A DNA stretch of 64,000 nucleotides. It comes from Prinsepia uniflora (lineage: Eukaryota > Streptophyta > Magnoliopsida > Rosales > Rosaceae). The stretch spans positions 47,220,332 through 47,284,331 of the forward strand of contig CM064873.1 in assembly GCA_032719365.1 (NCBI GenBank). The letters are read 5' to 3'. The translations under genes and the position numbers were made by a program. This document shows, piece by piece, positions 1 through 9,789 of this stretch. Under the pieces are notes generated by a model. It saw only the letters and a list, made by a program, of their open reading frames with translations, had not been told where the DNA came from and did not search any database. Numbering within the stretch: position 1 is the first letter of the stretch; every line of letters starts with the position of its first letter.

Positions 1-170
1 AGAATCCGAATTGCTGTCTGCAGTTGGTTGGCTGCCCATTGGGTTGAGAATAGAAAAAGCCCTTATTTCTCTTCTAATTTCGTATCATTTTTGTAGTTGA
101 CAGGATTGATGTTCGTCTATGATGATTGAATTGTAATATGAATAATTTTGTGAACGTAAATTTATTATTG
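1..170. repeat. Duplicated host segment, copy 1 (partial)
   Basis: This stretch is a diverged direct copy of about 3488-3680. Shared landmarks include the phrase CAGTTGGTTGGCTGCCCATT, a following GACAGGAT, and GAATTGTAATATRAATAATT. The window starts inside the copy, so its left limit is unknown. No coding content is recognised; it looks like intron or UTR sequence of a duplicated gene piece. Confidence 0.7.
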
Positions 171-491
171 GCTAACTTATCATATAGCTTAGAATTAGGT
201 ATACTAGCCAGTGCATTCATTTTGTGATAGGTTGGTAAAATACTGGCTATTGAACAATGAATATAAATATGTAAAAGTGCAATAGAACAATAGATTTGAT
301 ACCAGTAATGAACCTGTGCGAATATCGTGTGGTACAAATACCCCATGAACATAAATATAAGCAGGTTCAATTACTGGTAAAACACAAATTTCTAGAGATA
401 TCAGCATGCCCATTTGATTTCAGAACTGAACATTGGTCCATTTGATAGACCTGTTTCCTTATTGTCCTAATTCTATTAAGCGATCTCATAC
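171..491. other. Non-coding spacer left of the LTR element
   Basis: AT-rich sequence with only short chance reading frames. It ends with CATAC (487-491), the left target-site duplication of the LTR element that follows. I see no gene or repeat structure here. Confidence 0.5.
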
Positions 492-874
492 TATTTATGC
501 AAAAATTGTACCAACTAGACTGTAAAGACACGCACGCATACCAAGACACAAGAAAGTACGTGGTTCACCCAAATCGGGCTACGTCCACGGTGTTGCCTCC
601 CTCTTATTAATAATATGATATTTGTACAAGTATAAGACTTTTAGCCTTTGAGAGATAATAGTGTTTGTAGAGAGGATGAAGAGGTTGAGTCCCCAAAATA
701 AGGGAGGAGGCTCCCTATTTATAGGAGTTATTTAGGGTTAGGTCATAGTTGTGATGGGCTTTAAGGCATGGGCCTTGTTGATGGGCCTCCAAGATGAGCC
801 TTGAACATGGGCTTTAGTAATTCTCCCAAGTCGTCTTAAATGAGCCTATTGCTTGGTCAGATGCAGCGTCAACA
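492..874 (-). repeat. 3' LTR of the 492-3033 element (in element orientation)
   Basis: Reads TGTTGACGC...TGCATAAATA on the minus strand. The 5' LTR ends in TCAACA, so this outer terminus is mutated. A TATAAATA box (complement of 716-723) marks the likely start of U3-driven transcription towards lower coordinates. Confidence 0.85.
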
Positions 875-1200
875 AGTCCCCAAGTTCTTAACTGAGGCGG
901 ACTGCCTCGGTTGAGGACTTTCAGGTAAAGTGCACTTACCGAGCAACTCTTCAATTTTGCACTGCTCCGCTCGGTGTACCATCAGTCCCCCAAGTCCTCG
1001 GTCGAGGTAGGATGCGGAAGAGAAGACGTCCTGTAGTGTGTTGCATGTCTGAGTGGATTGACATTGTGGTGATTGTGCTTTGGTAGTCCCCCGGTGAGTA
1101 TGACTTCATGTATGAATCTGACTACTTGTGAGCGATTGTGGCTGTAGATACGTCTCAATCGATAGGTGTGCTGAGTGTAGCATTGAATGTTGAGCAACAG

Positions 1201-1416
1201 GTGCTCGGTAATATGTTGAGCAGCGGGGCTCTGAGCAGCAGGTGCTCGATGATGTGTTGAGCAGCGATGCTCGGAGCAGCAGGTGCTCGATGATGTGTTG
1301 AGTAGCGGGGCTCGGAGCAGCAGGTGCTCGATGATGTGTTGAGCAGCGGGGCAGCAGGTGCTCGGTAATGTGTTGAGCAGCGGGGCTCAGAGCAGCAGGT
1401 GCTCGATGATGTGTGG
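1201..1416. repeat. Tandem array, 41-bp unit, about five copies
   Basis: Units begin GTGCTCGATGATGTGTTGAG and end GAGCAGCAG. One unit is shortened to 34 bp. The array lies inside the non-autonomous LTR element. Confidence 0.85.
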
Positions 1417-1505
1417 AGTGTATGTATGAGTTCATGTATGCCAGAATGCATAAAGGCATGTATGTGTGACATGTATGTCAGTATGCACGAGAGCATGAAT
1501 GTGTG

Positions 1506-1668
1506 ACATGTATGTATGTCATGTATGAGTGACATGTGTGTATGTCATGTATGAGTGACATGTGTGTATGTCATGTATGAGTGACATGTGTGTATGTCAT
1601 GTATGAGTGACATGTGTGTATGTCATGTATGAATGACATGTGTGTATGTCATGTATGAGTGACATGTA
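1506..1668. repeat. Tandem array, 26-bp unit (ATGTATG-rich)
   Basis: About six copies of a unit containing GAGTGACATGTGTGTATG. Looser variants extend from about 1425 to 1700. It lies inside the LTR element next to the 41-bp array. Confidence 0.85.
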
Positions 1669-1799
1669 TGTTAGGATGCACGAGGGCATGAATGTGTGCG
1701 TCAAAAATGACGGTCATAAGGGTTTTCTGATTGGAAGTGTTACCTGGTTGTAGTCATGTGTGTTATGAGGTGTTCCTTGGTGCATGTTAAGTTGTTTGC

Positions 1800-2225
1800 A
1801 TGGAGTCCGAGGGGACATCGGTGTGGACCGATGAAGTGGGGGTCTGGGGGGACATCGGGAGACCGACCAAGCATGGAGTTCGAGGGGACATCGGGAGACC
1901 GACCGAGTGGACATTGGGAGAATGACCGAGCAGGGAGCCCGATGGGATATCGGTGGGGACTGATGAAAAGGGGGTTCGAAGGGACATCGGGATGCCGACC
2001 GAGCAATGAGTCCGAGGGGACATCGAGAGACTGACCGAGCAGGACATCGAGAGATCGACCGAGCAGGGAGCCCGATGGGACATCGGTGGGGACCGATGAA
2101 AAGGGGGTCCGAGGGGACATCGGAGAGGCCGACCGAGCAGTGAGTCCGATGGGACATCGGTGGGGACCGATGAAAAGGGAGTCCGAGGGGGCATGGGTCG
2201 GCCGACCGAGCAGGGAGCCCGATGA
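1800..2225. repeat. Degenerate tandem array (GGGACATCGG / GACCGACCGAGCA)
   Basis: Irregular units of roughly 40-80 bp combine GGGACATCGG, GACCGACCGAGCAG, GAGCCCGATGGGAC and GGGGACCGATGAAAAGGG. The longest open frames here (up to 186 codons on the minus strand) are repetitive Pro/Arg/Ser strings with no family resemblance. I do not call them genes. Confidence 0.8.
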
Positions 2226-2629
2226 AGAAATCTGGGCTGTTGTAATAAAGAGAGATAATATCTTGGTGGGTCAAGTGGCAGGGGGCAGGTTACCAAGCAT
2301 GATTATATATGTATTTTTTGTGGTGGGTAGATGCCTACAGAAGGCTAAAAAATAGCTGTTATTTGTTTGTGGTGGGTAGAGTTTGCAGGGGTTTAAAGTA
2401 CCAAAATTTGTGGTTTGCAGAGGCTACAATATATATTTATTTTGTGGTGGGAAAGAGGATTTGTGAGAGAAACACAAGGGGCTTCGACCAACCGAGAAAG
2501 AAGAATTTCCCTGGGCCACTGCGTATTGGATAGACTGTATTTTCTGGGCTTTTCTTGGTGTTCTTGGCGGCCATGATATTTTAGTAGGTAAGAAAAATTG
2601 AAAAGAACCGACATAATCTTTTGTATCGA

Positions 2630-2647
2630 TTCCCACAGACGGCGCCA
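2630..2647 (-). other. Primer-binding site
   Basis: TGGCGCCGTCTGTGGGAA on the minus strand. It starts with the TGGCGCC typical of plant LTR elements and sits 3 nt inside the 5' LTR. It fixes the orientation of the element. Confidence 0.8.
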
Positions 2648-2650
2648 AAC

Positions 2651-3033
2651 TGTTGATGCAAAAATTGTACCAACGAGACTGTAAAGACACGCACGCACAC
2701 CAAGACACAAGAAAGTACGTGGTTCATCCAAATCGGGCTACGTCCACGGTGTTGCCTCCCTCTCATTAATAATATGATATTTGTACAAGTATAAGACTTT
2801 TAGCCTTTAAGAGATAATAGTGTTTGTAGAGAGGATGAAGAGGTTAAGTCCCCAAAATAAGGGAGGAGATTCCCTATTTATAGGAGTTATCTAGGGTTAG
2901 GTCATAGTTGTGATGGGCTTTAAGGCATTGGTCTTGTTGATGGGCCTCCAAGATGAGCCTTAAACATGGGCTTTAGTAATTCTCCCAAGTCATCTTAAAT
3001 GGGCCTATTGCTTGGTCAGATGCAGCGTCAACA
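2651..3033 (-). repeat. 5' LTR of the 492-3033 element (in element orientation)
   Basis: Same 383-bp length as its partner, with intact TGTTGA/TCAACA termini. The TATA box is the complement of 2875-2882. The 3-nt gap between LTR and primer site (2648-2650) is normal for plant elements. Confidence 0.85.
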
Positions 3034-3319
3034 CATACCATTCTGTGAATATTTATGTTAGCTGATATCAATTTACACAATTATTTGAACACGTACATTA
3101 GCTAAAAATTGTTATATAACAATAGTTTCTACTGACCTATCAAATTTATTCTCTTTAAAAATTTGCAGGTTAGCGTTGTTTGTGGGGTTTATTCAAAATT
3201 CCTTTATAAATTATTGATGAGTCAATAGGGTTAGATGGATTTCTGGGCTGATTTTTTAAATTTTGCATCTTGGTTATTTTGGAAATATTGATTTTATTCT
3301 TTTTCTTTTTGTTTCACAG

Positions 3320-3374
3320 TGAGGCTGATGTGATCATTATGGGACCTCTGGCATTTAAGAGCTGCATCACCAAG
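3320..3374 (+). other. Candidate exon of an unidentified gene
   Basis: A pyrimidine-rich tract ending in CAG precedes, and GTATGT follows. The 55 bp between reads EADVIIMGPLAFKSCITK without a stop. The splice signals are good and the peptide looks protein-like, but I do not recognise the family. It could be a remnant of the gene that the transposons broke up, or a fragment carried by a mobile element. Confidence 0.35.
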
Positions 3375-3487
3375 GTATGTAATTTGTTCCCTCCAAACTG
3401 AAACAGGTTGTAGAGAACTTATAAGCATGCTTAGTAATATGATGCACAACTAAACAATGCATAATGGTTGTACATGACTCTGAAAAT

Positions 3488-3680
3488 TAGGAATCCAAAT
3501 TGCCGTTTGCAGTTGGTTGGCTGCCCATTTTGTTCTATTTTTTCCGGGTTTAAGAACAGAAAAAAACCCATATTTGTCTCCTAATTTCTTATCTTTTCCT
3601 GTGATCTGCAGCTGACAGGATTTCTATTGGTCTATGATGAATGAATTGTAATATAAATAATTTTGTGAACATGAATTATG
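3488..3680. repeat. Duplicated host segment, copy 2
   Basis: Direct counterpart of 1-170, slightly longer because of small insertions. The two copies now lie about 3.5 kb apart, of which 2.5 kb is the LTR element. Confidence 0.7.
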
Positions 3681-4335
3681 CCCCACATATTTTCTTATGT
3701 TTTTGCTTATGTATGGATTTTTTATATTCTTCGTACGTTCACTGGTTGATGCACTGGTTGATTCTTCGTATGTTCACTGGTTGCTTATCATGTGTTTATT
3801 GTTTCTCAATTATCTATGTTGTCTTCTAGGCCATCATCGATCATCCTTTTATGCTCAACGATGGCATCTTCGTGTTTTCTTCTAGAATAAAATCTGGTAT
3901 GTCATACTATTAGATTCTGATACTTTTTTCTTCCAATTCTGATATTCTGATATCCTTCCTTTCTAACTCTGATATTCTCATATTCTAACATTCCTCGCTA
4001 ATGGATTGGTTCAAAATGAATTCTTTGTATTTGAACAAGAATCAGGGAACTCTAAACCTAGACTTAATACAAGTTGTTCGATGACAATTTATGTGTTTCT
4101 TGCTGCAGAAGGACATTATTTTTTAACTTGCAAGTTTGTTCAAGCTTGAAAAAAAGTCTTCTGTGTTTCCTGAATATTTTCATCCCTCATTCATACTTGC
4201 TTCATAGCAAAGTTTGATTCATATTTGCTTCATAACAAAATTTAGTAAACTCCAAACAATCAATTTTCCCAGCTGCTCAATTTCCTACAGGTTTTGTACA
4301 AATTATCACATAAGTATTAGTTTATTAGTTGTGAT

Positions 4336-4349
4336 CACTACAAGAAATT
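4336..4349 (+). repeat. CACTA left terminal inverted repeat
   Basis: CACTACAAGAAATT, preceded by target duplication GAT. Confidence 0.9.
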
Positions 4350-4374
4350 AATGGACAAACTCATTATGTATGGT

Positions 4375-4700
4375 AAAACCGAACAATGGTAGGGCAACAA
4401 AAAAGCTAATGAAACGTCGTTGGGCCAATTCCGTCGGGCTACCATTGTAGGGCTACAGGTTGCCCAACGCGATTTCTAAAATTGTAGGGCCGATAATGCT
4501 AACTCTACAGAAAAAATGGTAGGGTAATAGCGTAGGGTAACTATCAAAAGTCAACGAAAACTTACCCTACCATTTTCCTTTCAAATTTTGTAGGGTTAAT
4601 TAGTCCATGTGGCCTAACTAATCATATATGACCCTACAGAACGGAAGGAGCGGGGGTAGAATTTATAAAATTTACCCTACGAATATTAGACGTATTGTTG
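4375..4700. repeat. CACTA left subterminal motif cluster
   Basis: About a dozen copies in both orientations of GGTAGGGCAAC, CGTTGGGCC, TGTAGGG and ACCCTAC. In En/Spm-type elements such clustered motifs bind the element's DNA-binding protein; here that role is inferred from position and repetition only. Confidence 0.7.
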
Positions 4701-4906
4701 GGCAAATTTTATAATTTACAAATGAAAATTAAATTTCTAATTATTTTTAGAATTAAAATATATGATAATAATAATTATTAAATTAAATATATTTCCAAAT
4801 AAGATATTTTTAAGGTAAATATAAAAACCAAATATCATTAAAAAAAGAGTTTTTAATTTACATAAAAATAAAATAATTACACCTAATACATCTACGATTA
4901 TGGAGA

Positions 4907-5454
4907 TTATTTGGAATAGTGGTCAAATTCCGAAGTCAATTGATAAGTTTGTCGTTGGACTTGTGGAGGAATTAGCATCCCACTCATACGCATCATCTCA
5001 AGCATAAGCTGGAGGGTCGATTGGACGGCCGCATAATCGGCCCTATACTTCGCACTTATCTTGGACTGTTGATAACTCAGCCTGAAGGTTCACGAAATTG
5101 GTCTAAAGCTCTGTGAACCTCACACTTTGCCCATTGGATGCCCAAGAAGAACTCGATGAGACATCCCTAAATATTGCATCGCCGGCATGGGGGTAATGCA
5201 TCCTCATTCTCATTTTCGCCTGATTCGACAAGTGGTGCGGGTTGTGAAGAGTGGAGGACGGGCCGTGGTTCACCCAGTTTCTTGCTATGGTGTCGACGGG
5301 CTGATCGCACACCTCTTTGTTTGGATGCTGTGGAGTTGGGGCCCTGAACGAACTCAGCTATGGAGGCTACTGTGGCTAAGGGCACCTCCTCCACATTTTC
5401 ATTAACAGGGGTAGTGCGACAGCTCGTGGACGTGATTAGCAGGCGAGACGACAT
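4907..5454 (-). pseudogene. Broken C-terminal part of a CACTA-element protein (probable)
   Basis: Read right to left, the strand gives open stretches that change frame at least twice. The last runs from about 5070 to a TAA at 4907-4909 and reads like a coiled coil (QAELSTVQDK, then RADYAAVQSTLQLMLEMMR and SGMLIPPQ). Short Leu/Gln-rich coiled-coil ends of this sort are common in plant En/Spm-type element proteins. A frameshift and an internal TAG mean no functional product. The family call rests on resemblance plus location inside a CACTA element, so it is moderate. Confidence 0.45.
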
Positions 5455-7034
5455 CTACCAACCATTAAACAAAAATTCAAGACTCCATTTGTTATGTCCA
5501 AGTCCAAAATTACCAACCATGATCCATATTTAAAGAGAATAAACAAAATTTAGAGTAAATCCAAGACAATAATGATGAAAAAAAATCAATTAAAATTGGA
5601 TCCAACAAATTCATTTCAAAACAGAACCAAGCAAATGAGTTAACAATTATCCATATACCAAATGAGCCAATTAAGCAGCAAAAGGTTCAATGAAGGAAAA
5701 CAAAAGGGAAATAAGAAAAAGCAAGCAACTGTTGCTGACCGCATAATAAGAAAAAGCAAGCGACCCTCCCTGATCTCATGAAAGTACTCCAATCTTATAT
5801 TTTTTTGGTTCACATCTATATCAAATTGAAAGCTAGAGGCAGTGTTCATTAATTTTAGTTTTGCAGCAGAATGCAAGATGATTACACCCCTTTTGAAATC
5901 AACAAAACCCTCTCCCATTGTATGGATCATCTTCTTCAAGTTTTCAAATAACTTTCTTTTTAGTTGAGAAGAGATAATCTAATCCCCAATTATCTCCTCC
6001 AGAAGCTTTTAATTTTTTTTTTTAGGATGAATTGATGATGATACAGGACACAGCCACATACTTACATTTTTCATTTGTAATTTCATGGGTTCTCAGATAA
6101 GGCTTACTAGACAAAAGAAAAAGATTACACTTTTCATCAATCATCTCTCCTACATGCCAAAGTGGGATTCGTGATTCAAACTTCACTTTTTCTTTGTTCG
6201 AAAACAAAACATGATACAGGAAAGAGAGAAACAAAAATAATTACCAGAGGTAGTGAGGGTGAGAGCTCTCATTTCAGTCCCGGCGGCAACGACTCACTGT
6301 TTTGGGATCAGAAAAGAGAAAACATAAATCAAATATTGAGACAAAAATTAGAATAATGAAATAAATTACCAACAAAATAAAAATTATAAGAGGAAAACCT
6401 AATGGATTTAGTGAGCAGCAACGACGAGATAGATGATGCCGCAAGCCGCGACAGCGATGTTCTGCAGGATTGAGTTTGGTTGTGGGTTAGGGTTTTTGGT
6501 TGCGTCAGAGAGTGAAAATAAGGAAGTGTGTGAGTGAAATTGAGAGAGGGATGAAAACTATGAGAGGAGAGGAAGAGGTGGGCGGAGACAGATGGAGATG
6601 GACGGACAGAACGGAAGGCAGAGTTGACATGGCTGGGGCGGAGAAAAAACTGGAAAAGAAAGCTATCTCGCATTGGGGACGAAAGTTATCTCGCTTAAAT
6701 GAAAAGAAAAAGTCTTGCCCAACGAATTAAATAATGCAACCCCTACGAAAATACAATTCAATTTTTCCCCAAAATTTTGGCGGAAAATTTGATTTTTTAG
6801 CAAAAAAAAATGCGGGAATTCGAAAAAGGATGCGGGATATGGTCGTTGTTGCCCCACGGCATTATTTAAACTTACCCTACGAAAAGTATAACATTTTTAA
6901 ACTTATTGAATTTTGAACAAATTAGTAAATTATATTTTGATGCCTATCTCAATTTTGGTTAATCGATATTTATAATATGTAATTTTCAAAATCGGACCAT
7001 TTATTTTACAATTTACTTGTGTGTAGACCCCCTT
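5455..7034. other. CACTA interior without recognisable genes
   Basis: AT-rich sequence. A CT-rich stretch on the minus strand (about 6400-6670) gives an open frame of Ser/Phe/His-rich composition that resembles an untranslated leader rather than a protein. Motifs ACCCTAC and TTGCCCCAC near 6850-6890 belong to the element's recurring short-motif set. Confidence 0.5.
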
Positions 7035-8222
7035 GTCAAAATTCGGGAGGTTTTAAGTAGTTTAAACCATCAAATGCATCAAAAATATTTTATAGCCATT
7101 AATTTATCGCGTATCGTTCCTTGATCATGAAAATTTAAATATGACTAATTTCTGGCATAGAAGATCTATATGTATGTTCGATAAATGTGGGTGGTTAAAT
7201 CAGCCAATTCAAATTTTAGATTATTGAAAATTATAAAATCCGCTTATTCATTAAACACTTTAAATACTTAAAGGAAATTACAAGAGAGTTTTTCAAAGTT
7301 TCTTTCAATTGTTATTTAAAGTATTAAATTTTACTGATCCAACCATTCAGCTTTTGGATCTAAATGCGTAGACTTCGTTTGAAAAAAATAATGAGGCTTT
7401 GAGTAGTTTAAGGCGCACGATCGTCTAAAATATTTCGCAGCCGTCAATTTTTCGTATGCCGTTACCTTATCATGGATATTCGAATATGGATAATTTTTGG
7501 CATAGACGATCTATGTGTATGCTTGATAAATGTGGATGGTTAGATAAGCCAATTTCAAATTTTAAATTATTGAAAATTGTAAAATTCACTTTTTCATTAA
7601 ACACTTTAACCACTTGAAGGAAAGTACAAGATGTTTTTCAAAGTTTTTGTTCAAAGTATTAAATTTGACCGATCCAACCGTTCAGCTTTTGGATCTAAAT
7701 GTGTAGACTTCGTTTGAAAAAAAAAAAAGAGGCTTTGAGTAGTTTAAGGCACCCGATCGTCAAAATTTTTTCGTAGCCGTCAATTTTTCGTATGTCGTTA
7801 CCTAATCATGGATATTCGAATATGGATAATTTTTGGCATAGATGATCTATGTGTATGTTTGATAAATGTGGACGGTTAGATCAGTCAATTTCAAATTTTA
7901 AATTATTGAAAATTGTAAAATTCACTTATTCATTAAACACTTGAAGGAAAGTACAAGAGGTTTTTCAAAGTTTTCGTTCAAAGTATTAAATTTGACTGAT
8001 CCAACCATTCAGATTTTGGATTTAAATGCGTAGACTTCACTTGAAAAAAATAATGAGGCTTTGAGTAGTTTAAGGCACCCGATCGTCAAAAATATTTTGT
8101 AGCCGTCGATTTTTCGTGTGTCGTTACCTAATCATGTATATTCGAATATGACTAATATTTGGCATAGACGATCTATGTGTATATTTGATAAATATGGACG
8201 GTTAGATCAGCCAATTTCAAAT
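7035..8222. repeat. CACTA internal tandem array, unit about 330 bp, ~3.6 copies
   Basis: Each unit carries GAGGCTTTGAGTAGTTTAAG, a GATCGTC step, TAGCCGTCAATTTTTCGTRT, GGCATAGACGATCTATGTGT, and GATCCAACCRTTCAG. Unit starts at about 7391, 7728 and 8052 give spacings of 337 and 324 bp. The first copy (from about 7035) is the most diverged and the last is cut off at 8222. Confidence 0.85.
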
Positions 8223-8905
8223 AGAAATAAAAAATAACGTTATTAAGTAAACATTAAATTTGATATAACCTGCCCTACTTCATATGGAATAAATTGTTGG
8301 GTTACATTCCTTTTGCCCTACGTTTATATCCTATTTCGTAGGGTATGGATGTTTGATTTGATTTCAAACCGAAATAAAAAATAATGTACTTGAACACAAA
8401 TTAAATTTTATATCTCCTGCCCTACGCCAAATGGACTAAATGGTTGGGCCAATGGCATCTTGCCCTACGTTCACTTCCTATTTGCGTAGAGTATTAATAT
8501 TTCATTTAATTTTAAATAGAAATATAAAATAATGTAATTAAATCCAAAGTAAATTTTATATCTCCTGCCCTACGCTAAATGGACTAAATGGTTGGGCTAA
8601 TGGCATCTTGCCCTACGTTCACTTCCTATTTGCGTAGGGTATTAATATTTCACTTAATTTTAAATAGAAATAAAAAATAATGTAATTAAATCCAAAGTAA
8701 ATTTTGTATCTTCTGCCCTACGCCAAATGGATTAAATGGTTGGGCCAATGTCATCTTGCCCTACGTTCAATTCCTAAATGCGTAGGGCTTAATATTTCAT
8801 TTAATTTTAAATAGAAATAAAAAATAATATAATTAAGTAAAAAATAAATTTGATATAACCCTCCCTACTTAATATGGACTAAATCGTTGGGCAACTGTCC
8901 TCTTG
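8223..8905. repeat. CACTA subterminal tandem array, unit 147-149 bp
   Basis: The phrase TGCCCTACGCCAAATGGACT and variants recur at 8271, 8418, 8566, 8713 and 8862. Each is followed by a TTGGGC step, CTTGCCCTACGTTC, and TTAAATAGAAATAAAAAATAA. Each unit therefore carries three or four copies of the GCCCTAC/GTAGGG motif that also crowds the left end. Confidence 0.9.
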
Positions 8906-9317
8906 CCGCCAAGGTAGAAAGAAACAGGAAGAGATGAATTAGATATGGGAAGAAAGAAGAAGAGGGCGAGTGGTGGGATAAAATTGTTTTTAATCTTGCC
9001 CTACACAAAATTTTGGTTGGGCAAAATTTGGTCGACGCCTTTGTTGTACCTTACGAACTTATTCTAGATTTGCCCTACCGAAACAAAAAAACATTTGTGG
9101 GGCAAAGTTTTTTGCCGCCAAAAGCCTTTTTTTTTTCTTTTTTGCGCCAACGGTTTTTTTTCCCAGAAGTGGGCCCAATGAAAAAACGTTACCCTACCAT
9201 TTTCTATCGTAAGGCTTAATTTGATCATGTCTGCACTACGCCTTTCATTTTGCGTCGGCTAAGCCACCATAAGGGGACGAAAATTGTTTGGTAGGGCCAA
9301 ATCTAGTAGGGTAAATG
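8906..9317. repeat. CACTA right subterminal region up to the gypsy insertion
   Basis: Holds more scattered motifs (TTGCCCTACAC, TTGCCCTACCG, ACGTTACCCTACC, GGTAGGGCC, AGTAGGGTAAA). The last five bases, GTAAA at 9313-9317, are the left target duplication of the gypsy element. Confidence 0.7.
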
Positions 9318-9789
9318 TAACGACCTGAACCGAGAATAATAATATTTTAATGTAAAAAGACTGTTTTACCCTTGGGGGGGGGGAAACTTTGACTTTTGGC
9401 TCGGGAAATAATTTGGACTTTGACCCATGACTATGACGTAGATCGGGACGTCACGAATCCGTAGACAGGCGGCACGCCGAAATCGGAGTTCGTATGAAGA
9501 AGTTATGGTCAAGGAAGCGTTTTAGCGGAATTTACGAACCAAGAACAACGGAATAAAATATTAATTTATTACGGAAATCCGTGCCAACCTAATATTTAAA
9601 TCAAACCGATGGATTGGTGACAAGTGTCACCCATCCAAGGCCACACTATTCCAATAAAGCAACTTACACTATTTAGCACATTTTTATATTCATTATTTTC
9701 CCTCCAATTGTTCCTAGCCTTTGGATCTGCTGCTCAAGTGAATCTTGGCCCTCCATTTCCATCTGCTTTCCTTATTCATGCACGATCAT

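Larger units (their letters stand above)
492..3033 (-). mobile_element. Non-autonomous LTR retrotransposon (complete, no gag-pol)
   Basis: Two 383-bp LTRs (492-874 and 2651-3033) bound a 1.78-kb interior, and the 5-bp duplication CATAC flanks the whole element (487-491 and 3034-3038). The primer-binding site TGGCGCCGTCTGTGGGAA lies on the minus strand next to the 2651-3033 LTR. A purine tract (CTTGGGGACT on the minus strand) abuts the other LTR, so the element reads right to left. The interior has no recognisable gag, protease, RT or integrase; it is dominated by three tandem arrays. I count about 16 mismatches between the LTRs (roughly 4%), mostly transitions, so this is an older insertion. 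It would depend on an autonomous relative for mobilisation. Confidence 0.9.
3034..4332. other. Host-like DNA between the LTR element and the CACTA element
   Basis: Holds a candidate exon (3320-3374) and the second copy of the duplicated segment (about 3488-3680); the rest is T-rich and intron-like. A second weak exon-like stretch follows an AG at about 3830 (reading AIIDHPFMLNDG). I could not assign a gene. Confidence 0.5.

Noticed and set aside
1714..2274. A 186-codon minus-strand frame rich in Pro, Arg and Ser
   Set aside because: It lies wholly in a degenerate tandem array, and other frames there are similarly open. No domain or start context supports it.
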